A stretch of DNA of 61,599 nt from Heterotrichella gracilis (GCA_032358255.1 JAULBX010025420.1:1-61599); one strand, 5' to 3'; numbered from the stretch's first letter, positions 33,701 to 46,038 are shown. Notes: generated from the letters alone by a model not told the origin. A program made the numbers and translations.

Positions 33701-36700
33701 ATCCTTCATACAACACCCTCATGCTACACGCTCCATGATTTACATAAAGCTGCTCCTGCCAAATCCCGGCCCAAATGACTTTCCCAGGGGCCAGCTTTCC
33801 CTCTGAACAAGCACGCAAATGGAGTGGCAGTGCCACCCTAAACCCTAAACCCTAAACTCTCACCTGTCCTTTGGGTGCCAGTGCCCGTCGGTTGCCGCTG
33901 ACACGTGCCCCTTGGTATTCTTCATATCCCGGATGTACATGTCGCCGCGTATGGTTTCGCCTAGCACCTTGCCGTCCCGATCATACACCTTGAGCTGGCT
34001 GCTGCCACTCACAGCCAAAAAGGCATCGCCTGCAGGAAAGGTGACGGGGATGGGAATGAGGGTCTGGGTACCGGCGCAGGGTATATTTTGTCATAGTGTG
34101 GACATTGCAATCATCTGGTTTAGCTTTCAGAATGGCGTATGGTTTCGCCTAGCGCCTTGCCGTCCCGTTCGTACACCTTGAGGTGGCTGCTGCCGCTCAC
34201 CGCCAAAAAGGCGTCGCCTGCAGGCAAGGATGGTGGACCAATGAAAGTAATAGTGAAATTAGTGTTACACATCATTCCAAGACCTCCCCCTTTTTCCTCC
34301 CAACTTCTTGAATCATAGGCACAGCACTGCACGCCTAGCCGCAGATATACACCCCTCGCGCTCCAGCTAAAAGCATGCTAGAGTTTACGGCACTTAGTTT
34401 AGGGTTTGGCATTAGGGTATCCTTCCAGCTGTGGTTCCAGCCCACAGCATACGCAAATTCACGGTCAAAATGAGGGTACAATACCACTGTAACTCCAGCT
34501 GACGGCATGCTAGGTTTGTGGTTAATGTTTAGGGTTTGGGCATGGTCACAAAGCACCCTTACCACTGGGGCTCCCAGCATGCTAGGGATTAGCGACATTA
34601 CGGCACCCTTACCGCAGGGGCTCCAGCTGCCGGCATGCAGCAGGTGGCCCTCTGCCATCTGACGGCATGCTAGGTATTATACATTAGGTGTTAGGTTTTG
34701 CCTTTAGGGCACCCTTACCGCTAGGGCTCCAGCTGACGGCATGGAGCGGGTCTGCAGGCTCCACCTCCCTAGGGTTGTCTTTACACACTTAGGTCTGCAT
34801 TTAGGGTTTGTCAGGGTCACAAATTACCCTTACCGCTGGGGCTCCAGCTGACAGCATTCTTGGGTTTAGACTTTAGGGTTAGGGTTTGAGCAAATGTCAA
34901 ACCCTAATATTAGGGTATCCTTACCGCTAGGGCTCCAGCTGACTGCATGCAGCGGGTGGCCCTCTGCAGGCTCCACCTCCCGGAAGCTCCTCAGATCCGA
35001 TTTCATCCCATTGAAGTCCCACATCTTGATCATGTAGTCCTCCCCCCCGGTGAGCAGGCGGGCACCGGAGTGCTCCAGATCCAGGCAGGTGACCTGGCGG
35101 GTGTGGCCTGCGTACCGATGGGGGTTGGGGTTTTGAGCTGGGGGGAAGAAGTGGGGAGAAGAGCGCATCGGTGGGGGGTGGGTGTTGGGCGGGATGGGTA
35201 AGAGCACATTAATGATGGCGTGCATGGTGTGGTGCAAAGCCGCAACCAGCAGGTGTAGGGCTTGCTGGTGTAGGGCATGGAAATACCCTGAAATGCACAA
35301 AAACGCAGTGTACCAACCCTTATCAATGCCACGGACTAAGCTGAAACTCACTGTGATGCATTGGGTTCCAATGCATATAACACCATGCTGCCCAATGCCA
35401 GGGAGTTAGGAATTTAGGGATTAAGGCCTTAAGGCTTGGCGCCGGGTCTGTGCCCTTACCTTTGAGCGAGATTTCGTGCGTGACCGGCAAATGGTAGATG
35501 TCCTCCTCCTCATCCTGCTCCCCGGGACCCACTCCACTGCCATCCTCATCCCCAGAATTACCCTCCTCGGGCCTGGGAGGACCCACAAAATCATCATCCG
35601 CAGCGTCCTCCCCTGCATCCCCACTCGGGGGTGCAGGCCCCACGAATTCCTCCTCATTTTCCACCCCCTGAGGAGGCCTGGAGGGACCCACGAGGGGGTC
35701 GCTGCTGGTGGATGCAATTTGGGTCCCTGGCCGCTGGGGCCCCACAAATGTGGCTGGTTGCGCGGTCGGGATTTTGGGGGGCCGCCGTGGGGGCCCCACT
35801 TCTGGCTGGGGTTTGCGCTGGGTTTTTGCCAGGGCCTCCTCAATTTTCACCCCTGCCTTCTCCTGCTCGCCTGGGGATTGGGAAGGGTGAACATAATTGA
35901 ACGCAGTGATAATATATGTAAAATAAAAAATAAAGGCCAGTGTAAGAAAAGGTACAAATTGGGAATTGGCCCCGAGTGTCAGATACGAGAATGGAAATGG
36001 GGATGCTGTAGGGCATGCTGCCATGGGTCAAGAATCACATCTGATACATCATCAATGAAGATTCATTGTCGACCACTGGTGGTGGGTCAACATGGCATAG
36101 TGGCTCGGGAAGAGCTCACCACCCTAAGGTTGTATCACGTTCATAGGGTCTGCAACAGGGTCGAAGGGTTTCCCACCACGCACCAAACGCCATTGGAAAA
36201 TGCGCCCGCAGCCCCTCATCGTACTGCGCCACATCCTCCACCACCACCGCCCCATCCTCCTCCCCTTCATCATCGCCACCATTCTCGCTCTCCCCGCTGC
36301 TGCTGCCCCCATCCCTGCCGTCATCCAGTGGACCCACATCCTCCTCCTCCTCCAGGGAGAGGGGGGCGGCTGTGGGGGCGGGGGCGCCGTAGTCGATCTT
36401 GGGGGGTAGCCGCCTGTGTAAGGGGCGGGGGATGCAATGCCCATCTTGATAATGCTATTTACGTTCAATTTCATCTATGGCTTGCGTGTGGGTTGTCTGT
36501 GTGCCTGGCGACTTTGACCGTGGGTGGCTGGGTGGTGTGGAAGCCGGCGCAGGTAGCACGGTGTGGCGTGCTAGTAGTGCATATTTTGGCCAACACAACT
36601 AAGCTTGAGGGCATGAGGTGGTAGCGGTAGTGGTGATAGCTGCAATGCTGGTGTTGAGCGATGCATGTGCAGCTTCGCTGCAATTATTTTGGTTATTCCA

Positions 36701-37561
36701 CTCCTTTTCGTTGTGTGATCCCTGGCCGTGCCTGGCTGCCCGGCTGATGCACCCCCGCTTGGCATGGGCTAGGTGTGGCGACGTACCTTGGCGCGGCGTC
36801 GTCCTCGTCCTCCGCAAATATGTTTCCGGACTTGGGTGCGCTGGGAGGCTTGGGCTTGAAGCCACCCTGGGTGAGGAGGGCAAGCACAGGGGTTGGATGG
36901 TGGTGGCGGGGGTGGGGGTGTGAGGTGGTCCCCTGGTGGACATGGGTGTCCATGAAGCCCATTCTACCAGGTGCAGCGAGTATTATTTCTGGTCTTGGAA
37001 ACCGTGCAAAGCTTTGGTTGGAAGTCGCCTTGAGGGTGCATGCGCGGTTGGGTGATGAACGGGGGCGGGGTTGGGAAGGTGGCGGTGGTGCGCTGGGATG
37101 CTGTACTGGAGTACCATATCCAGTGGTCCTCAATTCAATACCATTGCACCGGGGCATGGCGAGTATGTATCCGGGCGTGGGTGCGGTGCAAAGCTTTGCT
37201 TGAAGCCCACCATAGAGGGGAAACATGCATGCAATGCGATGTGAAGGTACCTTCCGCTGGGTTCAGGCCCTCCTTGGGTACACTGTAAGGTTTGAAGATT
37301 TACAAACAATTGTGTGCGTTTTCTACATACGTGTGGAGGTTTGCAGCACTAACCACCTACTTTTGTAATATGCATGCATATGCATGCCAGGTCGACCCAC
37401 ATGCATGCATACATAAAACACACTCCTCCGCACTCGTGGATCGAAGTAAAAAACAAAAGGAGTATGCGCACTTGTGCATTTTTCGCGCACCGGCATCGGC
37501 AGGTCGGTAGGACAACCCCGTGCATAGCCCTTACCAGTGAAAAGCCTGTTAGTCCCGCCAT
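30747..37561 (-). CDS. WDR70: WD repeat-containing protein 70 homologue, 742 aa
   Basis: Eleven exons fit in phase: 37561-37535, 36866-36787, 36413-36184, 35870-35460, 35107-34925, 34029-33864, 33219-33023, 32550-32351, 31970-31712, 31453-31218 and 30986-30747. The N-terminus (MAGLTGFSL, then PSAPKSGNIFAEDEDD) leads to an acidic region with EGLRAHFPMAFGEQ. Repeated VGPxRP-type segments follow, then DIYHLPVTHEISLKGHTRQV, the entry to the WD40 propeller. Blades include IKMWDFNGM, VRMWDAHTLD, IQMWDVRG and LKVWDVRKFKTPL. The C-terminal TVTGAGRGGRLGATGG and LLTQYLLK motifs are diagnostic of WDR70/GAD-1. In other eukaryotes the protein is nuclear and linked to histone H2B ubiquitination, DNA repair and spliceosome-associated complexes. 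The gene carries an extraordinary number of exon echoes. Confidence 0.93.
32045..32160 (-). repeat. Echo of WDR70 exon 31970-31712
   Basis: This is a near-intact copy of the exon's first 38 codons with its own CAG acceptor. It reads VWDVRKFKNPLHVFGNLRTL, against VWDVRKFKTPLHVFADLPTL in the real exon. It stays open in frame and has a GTTTTGG-like potential donor, so mis-splicing into it is conceivable. Confidence 0.9.
32653..32732 (-). repeat. Echo of WDR70 exon 32550-32351
   Basis: The acceptor and first 80 bases of the exon (GKFGSSAAVAQVPVPRQQMM) are repeated almost exactly, 180 bases upstream in the transcript. This is the least diverged echo in the window. A third trace (ccacgtctgcttgccatcat) follows near 32812-32835. 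Confidence 0.92.
33312..33384 (-). repeat. Echo of WDR70 exon 33219-33023
   Basis: The acceptor side (gtccagcgtgtgcgcgtccc...ctgcaaaaggg on the plus strand) is copied about 165 bases upstream in the transcript. It has a six-base internal deletion. Confidence 0.88.
34133..34222 (-). repeat. Echo of WDR70 exon 34029-33864
   Basis: The acceptor and first part of the exon recur. The copy reads DAFLAVSGSSHLKVYERDGK, against DAFLAVSGSSQLKVYDRDGK in the real exon. The copy is open in frame and has an intact acceptor. Confidence 0.9.
34430..34870 (-). repeat. Serial echoes of WDR70 exon end 34925
   Basis: The donor-side block (ccttaccgctagggctccag followed by ctgacggcatg) recurs at about 34830, 34718, 34610 and 34557, with weaker forms near 34435 and 34490. 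Spacing is about 50-110 bases. TTTAGGG-like words sit in nearly every spacer. Confidence 0.88.
36974..37225 (-). repeat. Two echoes of WDR70 exon 36866-36787
   Basis: Degraded copies lie at about 36974-37032 and 37159-37215 in the first intron. They read like GGLQAKLCTAPTPGYILA, against GGFKPKPPSAPKSGNIFA in the real exon. Drift is heavier than in other echoes. Confidence 0.75.
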
Positions 37562-37831
37562 GCCCCCGGTATAGCCCTTGCGCTCAGTCCGTTACCACGT
37601 CTTCAACGCAGCATGGCTATCGAGCAGCTTAACACTGTGCCCCACTAGGCAGAGCTACAAGCGAACTGCTGCAGCATGGGCTAAGGCTCGGGGCAGTTTC
37701 TTACAAGAGGTGTGAGGCCTCTGCTTGTGTACCGCGGAGCACTCGGCACTTATTGCAAAGTGATTTAAGCGTTTTTGTGAGGTTTTGCTAGTGAAGTGCA
37801 AAGGCTGCCAATACCTACCAGGGAGCTGCTG
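37562..37831. other. Intergenic region upstream of WDR70
   Basis: About 270 bases lie between the WDR70 ATG and the MITE. This stretch should carry the WDR70 promoter. No exon or telomere-like run was seen here. Confidence 0.5.
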
Positions 37832-38094
37832 ATATTGCAAAAACGTTTAGACATGACCCCCTCAATTTATTTTCTTCCATAGTTTAAACTGATCGAAAAC
37901 TGATCAGACGTTCGTAACGGTCGCTATGGCTGATCCAAGTTCGTCAAACGTGGTCAAAGGTCGATCGGAAGTCGTTTACAAGTCGTTACAAGTCGTTACA
38001 AGTCGTCCGACCGTTACGATTTCGAGTTTGATCAGTCCCAAAATTTTTCCGAAAAATATTTTGAGGGGATCATGTCTAAACGTTTTTGCAATAT
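37832..38094. mobile_element. MITE with long terminal inverted repeats
   Basis: A 263-base element. The first 34 bases (atattgcaaaaacgtttaga...) are matched, with one mismatch, by the reverse complement of the last 34. Pairing then continues patchily toward the centre (cgtaacggtcg on both arms). The middle holds a triple caagtcgtta/caagtcgtt tandem. The outermost TA could be a TA target duplication, which would point to the Tc1/mariner class. It has no coding capacity, so it would move only with a transposase supplied elsewhere. Confidence 0.88.
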
Positions 38095-38868
38095 AACAAG
38101 AAGATTTGTGAAGGCATTGCGCATGCATGGCCAAGTCCCTCCTCACCCTCATTAATCCACTTACTCCCCAGGAGATGTCCCACAGGAAGACACGTAATTT
38201 AACGAAATAGGAGGACCAAAGTAACAAAAGCCAAGGGGCCAGACAGAAAGCACAGCAACATAGCGGGCAGGGTCCTCTACACAAGAAAGAAAGAAAGAAA
38301 TGGGATGCACATGGGCGGGAGTCAGGAGCCACTGGCTCGGACCAGGGCGCCACGCCCCCCGCCCCCCGCTATACCCCTACTCCACGGCCATTGGAAAGCA
38401 CCACCAAACCCACTCAACGAAAGCGGAACCAAAAATCTGTGCCAACCTCTCATACGCCTGCCGCTCCCCTCAACAGGACACCAAGGGAAAGTTGCCTGCA
38501 ACCGATCGTGTAGGGGTGCCCAAATGCCCTTTGAGCGTTCAACCATAGGGTTTCCCACCACCAGTAAAACTCGCTGCACCCTTCCCCTCCACCTGCGGCC
38601 CCATGGGCATCGCCAGTGGGACTTCCACAGCCTGAGCCAGCTACAGCCGCCAGCCTAGTCATAGCATCTGTTTAGAACCGTACCAGTCTCCTTTAAAAAA
38701 CCTAGCTGCAGCCGCGTCCCCTCTCCCCCTTTCCTCAACTCCCAGCCTCCCAAACGCACAGGGTGTGCCACCTTGTAACCGCGATCACTCCCCGTCTCCT
38801 CACAAATGGCTCCCATGACACACTCCCATGCCCCCCCGGCTGGCCCCGTGTTTCCTCCCCGTTCCCCT
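38095..38868. other. Intergenic region, 3' flank of Tudor-SN
   Basis: This contains an (agaa)n tract near 38283-38300 and a possible 3' UTR of the Tudor-SN gene. No exon was identified. Confidence 0.5.
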
Positions 38869-41800
38869 TCACAGCTCTGGGTCCTCTTCCTCCCCTGGGT
38901 CCCCGTACAGCCAGATGCCTGTGTGCGCCTTGTGTGCCTTCTCCTGGGCTGCCTCAAGCTTGGCAAGCATATCCTTCACCTCGGCCTGCGGGCGTGGGGG
39001 AGGGGTGAGAGGGGAATGAATGCAGGGGGGTGAGAGGAGAATGCAGGGGAGTGCATGAGGGTGCTGACGCAGTTGCCTGCAAAAACGCAGGAGGTATCCC
39101 AGCTACACAAGCCTAGCGGAATGCATGGATGTCACATATTGACCCGCCATGGGGTGTGAAGACGTTATAGGCACAAGGGTATGAGAAGCCCTGTTTAGGG
39201 TTTAGGGTGTGGAAAGACCAGGTGAATGGATGCCAAGTGGCTCGAGCACGTGCTGTCGAACAAAAATGCAGTGCACTCCCAACAAATGCACCTCCCACAA
39301 CACGCGCCACCCTCCACCTCCCACCTCCTCCCCCCCATCCCCCACTCACCCTCGGGTGCCGCGGCGCCACCACGCGCGCCACCCCCGCAGCCACCATCTC
39401 CTCGTTCACGCTCGCGCCACCCCCCTCGGCCGGCGCCAGCGTCAGGTGCAGCCTGCCGTGGGCCTGCGAGGGGTCCTTGGGCTTGCCCACCACCTTCTCC
39501 TTCTGCTCCACCACCGCTGTCAGGCGCTTGCCTCCACCGGTGAGCTCGGCAAGGTAAGAGGCGGCCTCTGAGCCGTAGTCCTGGTCAAGGGTGGGGGCCT
39601 GCGGGTGGTGGGTGGTGTGAGTGTGGGTGGCGGGGGTTCAGTCCCCATACATATTTGTGTTTTGAAAGGAAAAATGGGAGAGCAAGCGACGAGCCACACC
39701 GCGGCTTGCGCAGCCGCTGGTTTAGGTGCTAGGGTTTAGGGTTTAGGGCAGGGACAAGGTGACCCCCTTGCCTCCCCACCCACCCTTGCACCCTCCACCT
39801 CGCCAGGATAGACAATTACAATCACACAGAAATGAACATTCCACATATATAATGAACATCCCTTCCCTCCTCTCCTCAGGCCCCCTGCATTCCCCACCTT
39901 GACAAACGCCAGTGTGGCCAGGTGCGCCTGCGGGGGCACAGCAGCCAGCGCAGGCTCCATGGCCCGCACATGCTTTGCGGGCACCTTTTCCCGGTTGCCA
40001 AAGTCCAAAAAGTAGATGGAGTAGACTGGGCTGAGGGGGTTGGTGCGGTCCACGCGCTCCACCGATGCGCGGTACCACTGGTTGTCAAGGGAGAAGAGCG
40101 CCACGCACTGGGCGCCGGGGGCGAGCGCGCCCTGCAATGGGGGGTGAGGGGTGGGGGGGTTCAGGCGGGAAGGTAAGAAGTCGGGTGGTGGTGGGGCGCG
40201 CAGCAGGCAGCTTGCGGTATCGAAAGGTCATGACTATCCCAATGAAAAGTCAATATTTTTACCTCGGCGATTTGCATGGATGCAGTTTTGAGCACCATGC
40301 CCAGAGTTTAGGGTTTTGAGCAGCATGCCTGCCACAGCAAATGTTGTTCAACTTTCTTTCAAGAAGCGCGCCCATCACAGCCATTGCACCGCGCTAAAAA
40401 CACCAACAAACCCCCCTATATTCACGTGCCCCCCTCCCCTCCCATCCCCTCCCCACCACCCACCCCGCTGCCGCCCCCATCCTCCACACTCAGCCCCCGC
40501 AGCTGCTCCTCGATCCACCCCACGCGGGGCTCGTCAGCAAACTGCACAAAGAAGGAGCCCCCGTCTTGCACCTCGGTCACCACCACAGCGCGCGCCTCGC
40601 GGCTAGTGGGGGCCTCGGCTGCGCCGTTGGTCTCTGCGGGGGTCTCGGCCTCGGGGCTGTAGCTCTCCCACACCTGCGGAGGGGTGGGAAGGCGGGGTAC
40701 AGTGGCAGTGGCGTGCAGTTGACTAATCTTGGTGGTTTTGGTGTGCAGGTTTAGGAGTTGAGCCCTGATTATATTGTGAACTTTGTAATTGTGATTTGAG
40801 AAATTACCATCATAATTTAAAATATAGGTTTTGGTGTGCAGGTTTAGGAGTTGAGTCCTGATTATATTGTGCACTTTGTAATTGTAATTTGAGACGTTAC
40901 CATTCAGGCATGTTTCCGCAGCTCGCCAGTTCCCTCTATGACCACTGCCCCCACCTACCCACCTTGAGCCTCGCCTCCCGTGCCCGCTCCTCAGCAGATA
41001 TCAGCTCCCGGGCCCCCGGCCTGCCCGAATCAAAGCTCGAGTGCAGCTTGGCAAGGCCCGCCTCAAGCAGTGCGGGGCCCAGATCCAGTGGTTGCTTGCC
41101 CAGCACCCGCAGGGATCCCAGGAAGGTCCCCACCCTGTCCACGGCTTCTACCTCCACCTCCACGTCGCGCTGCATGCAGGCCTCGCGCGTGAAGCGCAGG
41201 GCCTCCGCCCAGTAGGGCTCCTCCTGCGGGTGGGGAGTTGATCTGTACCATTTGGGATTTGATACTTGGAGGTTTCATCGTGTGGGGTTTTTGCAAGTGA
41301 AGCGCGGGGCTTCTGCACAGCAGGTGGGGCCTGATTCGTAAAGCACTTGATCATAGTTGATCATACCAGAAATTTATATCAGATACAACCATCGGTCAGA
41401 GCGGTCACGGATTGTGCAAGTGCAACAAAAGTCCAAATGCCTACAGTTTCCTATTCCCTGTCTCGCACCTTGACCGCTGGCCTGCCTGCTGAGGCTGGCA
41501 TGCCCTTCTGCGGCGTCCGCACCCCCGAGGGGGAAAACGCAAACGCCAGGCTCTGGCTGGGTACAAAGATCTTGAGCCTGTGCCCGTTGAGCACGTACTC
41601 GCACACCCCCTGCAGCTTGCCGGCACGCTGGAGGGAGGACAGGAACTGCTTGGCCCTGTGGTGGGGGGTGGGGGGAGGGGGCGAGTGGGGGCCGAGGGAT
41701 GGGGGGTTGGAGGGGCCACTGACAGGACTGTGAACGCCCTTCTTGCTGGTCTTGCCCTGATCCTCAGCAGCCATCAGGGCTCAGGGTTTCAGGGTTTCAG

Positions 41801-44800
41801 GGCATCGCGCTTAGGTTTTCAGGGCTCAAATTCCTCAGAAGGTCCACTCACTTTGCGCCGCTCTCCCTCGAGAGGTCGTTGGTGCGGGGCTTGGGCGGTT
41901 CCCTGCTGCTGTGCGCCCCCTTCTTGCTTGCCTTGCCCTGGTCCTCAGCAGCCATCAGGGACTCGTAGTGCGCAGAGCGCTCATCGTCCGATCGGTGCTT
42001 GATCACGCTGGCCAGGCCACGGATCAGGAGCAGCTCGGCGGCGTTGGCATCGGGCTGCGGTGGGGGTGAAAGGTTGATGCAGGGTTGAGATAGGCGGTAG
42101 TGGGGGGTGGAGGGGTGTGTACACTACAAAGAGCATTCTGGAATGGCCCATGCTGTGGTGTAGTTGGCCAGGCAGCAACTGCTGCAATTATATGTATGGT
42201 GTGGTTTGATCGGTGCTTGATCACACTGGCCAGGCCACGGATCAGCAGCAGCTCGGCGGCGGTGGCGTCAGGCTGCGAAGGGCGGGAGCAGGGTGAGGGT
42301 TGTATGGTGGAATTCCATGCCTTGGTCGATGTGGACACCCAAGGCCACATGGGTTGGCCTCGTCACTAAGGACTCCAAAGGCAAAGGAGATATAAAGTGG
42401 TACAAGCAATGCCAGGACATTAATGGGTGGCGTAAGCTTGCTAAGCTGACTGCTGATCTGCCTTTTGTGCCGGAATGCCAATAGTAACATTCATCATAAT
42501 GATCCAAACTAAGTACCTTGCCCGCCTCCTTGATTGTGACTGTGCCGAACGCCATGACGCGGTCCGAAGGGGCGTCCGGGGCACCGGGGGCGGGCTGGAT
42601 CTTGCGCGTGTACTCCATGCTGACCTGGGGGAGGACAAAAGGAAGTAGTAATATCAGTGCACATGTGGCTCAATGTGACAAGGCAAAGCAGGCAATAATA
42701 GGCATTCTGGAGATATCAGTGCCTTTGTGCACCCAGCGCTCCCCCATGTCTCACATCGTACTCATCAGAATTGTGGCCTGCGTAAATGCAGCTTAATCCC
42801 ACCTACTCACCTACACCCACACCGCGCAACTATCCCCCACCCGCACCACCCATCACCCACACGCACCTGCACCTCCCGCCCAATGAGCCTCTGCCGCAGG
42901 AACTCCTTTGCCTCTGGCGCCCATGCCTCGCAGGTGTCTGAGGTGCGGCCCATGCGCGGGGCGCGGATGCTGGACAGGTTGATGCGCCGCTCAACCTCTG
43001 CAGGGTTTAAGGTTTAAGGTTGGTGTGGTGTGGTGTGTTGGGCAAGGGTGGGGTGTGGGTGCGCATGCCAGAGAGATGCAGCGACGCTCAACGTCTGCAG
43101 GGCGGCGAGTGTGTGCGTACGCCGCAAAGTGTGGGTACATGTGGGCGCCTGGATGTGGATGTGAATGTGTGAGCATGTTGAGTGGCACGTAGCCCTCCCT
43201 CCGTTGTCAATGCACTAAGACCTAGCCAAAATAAGAAATTAGTCCCAACCCCGTCATTAGGAGAAAATATTCGAAAATGTTACTACTAACCCCACCTGAT
43301 GCAAAGTCCTTGACCACCACGCAGTCCCCGCTGACCACCTCAGTGACCACCCCAGTGAAGTTGTCGCTCAGCTTGGCGGAGTTGGAGTTGAGGGGCACGT
43401 AGCTCTTCCACATGGCGACCTTGCCCTGCTTGGCAGCGCGCTCGGCCTCGCGCAGGCGGAAGGAGCCAGTGGTCATCATGTTCAGGCCCCACTCCACAGT
43501 CTGCGGATGCGCAGGAATTGGGTTTAGGGTTACAGGGTTTTAGCGGATGATGGATTATGGTTTACCCCACTCCACCGTCGGGTTTAGGGTCCAGGGTCTA
43601 GGATGTGCTTGGCCTCACGCAGGCGGAAGGAGCCGGTGGTCATCATGTTCAGGCCCCACTCAACGGTCTGCGACTGCAGGTACAATTTAGGGTCACAGGG
43701 TGTGGGGTTCAGCGACGTCCAGGGCTTCAGGTTCAGTGTTTAAGGTTTAGGGTTCAGCATGTAGAATCTCAGATTTAAGGGTTTAGGGTTTATGGTGTGC
43801 CCAGCCTTGCGCAGGCTGAAGGAGCCAGTGGTCATCATGTTCAAGCCCTACTCAACAGTCTGCGGGGGGTTCAAATGCGCAGTCTGCTTAGGGTTTGCTC
43901 GGCAGGGCCCCCGTGGCATCTCCACAGTCTACGACCGGCGAGGTTCATGTATGCATGCGTGCAACTGACCAATTGTCACCCAACCCACCTGGCCACCGCC
44001 CACAACCGTTCACCCATCACCCACTTTGACAAGTCAGGCATTTTTCTTTTATCACAAACATTACTTACCTTTGCGAGCCCTGCGTTGACCAGTGTCAGTC
44101 CCAGGTCTGCCTCCTGGTCCCCATTCTCGAAGTACACGGTCCCAAACAGGTTGTTGTACTTGTCAAGCCCCTCAAGCACCACGCGCACTTCCCGGTTCAG
44201 GGTCTTGGACTCGCTGAAGAAACGGGCTTCGCGGGAAAAGGGCTCTGCGGGCGTCTCTGGGGAGGCAGCAAACATATATTCATAATTAAAAAGGTAGCAT
44301 ATATTTAAAGATGTTATTTTGAAGGATTGGGGTTTGTGATGCTGTACACAAGGAATGTTTTTGTGCAAGGACTGCGCTGCAAGAAGGTTGTAAACGCACG
44401 ACCGAGGGGACCAACAGCATAGGCCACTGCGCTGACCCTGAACCCTAAACCCTAAACCCTCGTACCTGAGGATGCCGCCAGCGCGGATGCGGCCGTGCTG
44501 ACCCCCTCTGCGTTCACGTTGGGCTGCGCCCGGCGGCCCATGGATGGCGCCTGGATGCCGCACAGCATCACCGTGGCTGGCTGCAGGTCGGGCAGTGTGG
44601 TCACCCGCAGCGTGCTCCCGTTGGCCACCTGCTCCACTATAGCCTTGATGGGCTTGCCCTTGCCGACGGTGGCGAACAGCATGGCCTCCGCTGCGCCTGT
44701 GGTACGCAGGACAGGGATGGCATGAGGTACAGGATATTAAGCACACAGCATATATCCTTATAGCATGTAGCTTAAGATCTACTTAGTTGTAGCTATGTTG

Positions 44801-46038
44801 CTGTATAGGATAGGCGTGCGCCGTGCACTGCAAGTGCCTGCTGAGGGACTGGCAGCATGATATGCTCGATAGGGGTTGGCATGAAGCTGGTGTGCACATG
44901 CGGGGTGGTCAGGGTGTTAAGAGCGAACATGTATGCGCCAGTGTCTCCCCAGCAGGGACATGCACTCATAGCCTGCACAAGACGTGTGCAACATGGCCCG
45001 ACCAGCATCGCTAGACATGATAGCAAGATGTTACTTGCACTGGGGGTGGCACGTCATAGACCCTCAACATGCTCACCTCGCTCCTCGATGGCGGGTGCAC
45101 TCCTGATGGCACGCGCAGCGGCAGCGGCATCCTGCACCACCACACACACCACCGTCAACCTCAGTCAGTCCGCCAGGCACACAGGCCACACAGGCTGCCC
45201 AAGTCATACTGGTGTGGTGCACAGAAAAGGCGCTTACCTTGGTCCACAACCCCTTCCCTTGCGCCTCAGCGTCGTCCTGAGCCTTCACCAGGTCGTCATA
45301 ATAGGGGCTCTGCGCCCCACCAGCCGATCTCACCTGTAACATATACCTCCATCAGCCCTTGATGGACCCCTATGGGCTGTCCGAGCACATGGGATGAGAA
45401 CAAAACAGGTGCACACCTTTGCAAACCCGTTTTTAACCACGGCGACTGCGGTGTTGATCTTCTCTGGCTCCAGATACACGGTCCCAAACTCCCTGCCGGG
45501 GATGTTTTCCAAAGTGTAGTCAACCCGAAACACACAGGCCTGCAGCAGTCGCCCATCAGTCAGCAACCCCATCAGCCATCACACACTATTGCTCAATGCG
45601 TTGATGTACGCCACATACCTTGCCAACTGCCAACTGCCGCAGGAACTCTCGACTCTGCCAAGCAAAGGCTTCATCCCTCGTGGTCCCGTCCCGCTTGCCC
45701 TGTGTGTTGCATTGGAGTGGTGATGAGTCCCAGCAGATGCCATGCAAGGACGCATGACTCAGGATCCTCAGAGATAGATGTGCTTTGCTGGTGCCGAGCC
45801 AGACTAGGTGAAAGAGGCGAACGTAACTTCAAGTTGCGTATAGTGTGTATAGTTCCAGACTGTGGTTGGACCAAGTGAATGCCGCATCGCGAAGGGAACC
45901 CACCAGTTTGGGCGCTATCAAAGACGACAGCGTGATCCTCTTCTCGGCTGGAATAGCACCCGCAGGGGCAGAGCCCATCACGACGATCGTATCGCCGCTG
46001 GGCACTTCCTTCACAGTGCCTCGCATCCATGCCGACAT
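38869..46038 (-). CDS. SND1: Tudor staphylococcal nuclease (Tudor-SN, p100/SND1), 937 aa
   Basis: Seventeen exons fit in phase: 46038-45904, 45699-45619, 45539-45417, 45333-45238, 45131-45077, 44696-44466, 44256-44069, 43500-43296, 42997-42867, 42624-42517, 42054-41852, 41655-41469, 41223-40963, 40673-40464, 40131-39898, 39598-39350 and 38985-38869. Four SN-like OB folds are followed by a Tudor domain fused into a fifth. SN1 opens MSAWMRGTVKEVPSGDTIVV and runs on with FAWQSREFLRQLAVGK. SN3 holds RINLSSIRAPRMG. The Tudor domain shows LFSLDNQWYRASVERV and YFLDFGNREKVP. The C-terminus (GIWLYGDPGEEEDPEL) is typical. The protein acts in cytoplasm and stress granules in RNA stability, splicing and small-RNA pathways. 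Length is close to the usual 910-990. Confidence 0.95.
40720..40910. repeat. Tandem duplication of about 95 bases in a Tudor-SN intron
   Basis: The block ttttggtgtgcaggtttagg through gaactttgtaattgtgatttgaga occurs twice in a row with few differences. It is intronic and AT-rich. Confidence 0.9.
41722..41778 (-). repeat. Echo of internal part of Tudor-SN exon 42054-41852
   Basis: The segment reading MAAEDQGKTSKKG in the intron matches MAAEDQGKASKKG in the exon and continues for about 50 bases. This echo does not include an exon border. Confidence 0.85.
42196..42276 (-). repeat. Echo of Tudor-SN exon 42054-41852 start
   Basis: The acceptor and first 70 bases (PDATAAELLLIRGLASVIKH versus PDANAAELLLIRGLASVIKH) are repeated about 220 bases upstream in the transcript, with the tgcgg flank also copied. 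Confidence 0.92.
43062..43104 (-). repeat. Echo of Tudor-SN exon 42997-42867 start
   Basis: The acceptor ctgcag and the following ~30 bases (reading DVERRCISLA versus EVERRINLSS) recur about 100 bases upstream. They are separated from the exon by GGTTTAAGGT-like sequence. Confidence 0.7.
43596..43865 (-). repeat. Two echoes of Tudor-SN exon 43500-43296 start
   Basis: The acceptor plus about 65 bases (TVEWGLNMMTTGSFRLREA) are copied at about 43610-43675 and 43797-43861. The nearer copy is almost exact. The farther one has a stop (TVE then TAG). Telomere-like GGGTTTAGGG runs fill both spacers. Confidence 0.93.

Noticed and set aside
35476..36624. 382-codon open frame on the plus strand
   Set aside because: It lies antisense across WDR70 exons and introns. 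The GC-rich, stop-poor complement of the acidic/Pro-rich exons explains it.
37241..37285. Possible second WDR70 exon reading VPKEGLNPAEG
   Set aside because: Its phase does not fit the flanking exons, whereas direct joining of 37535 to 36866 does.
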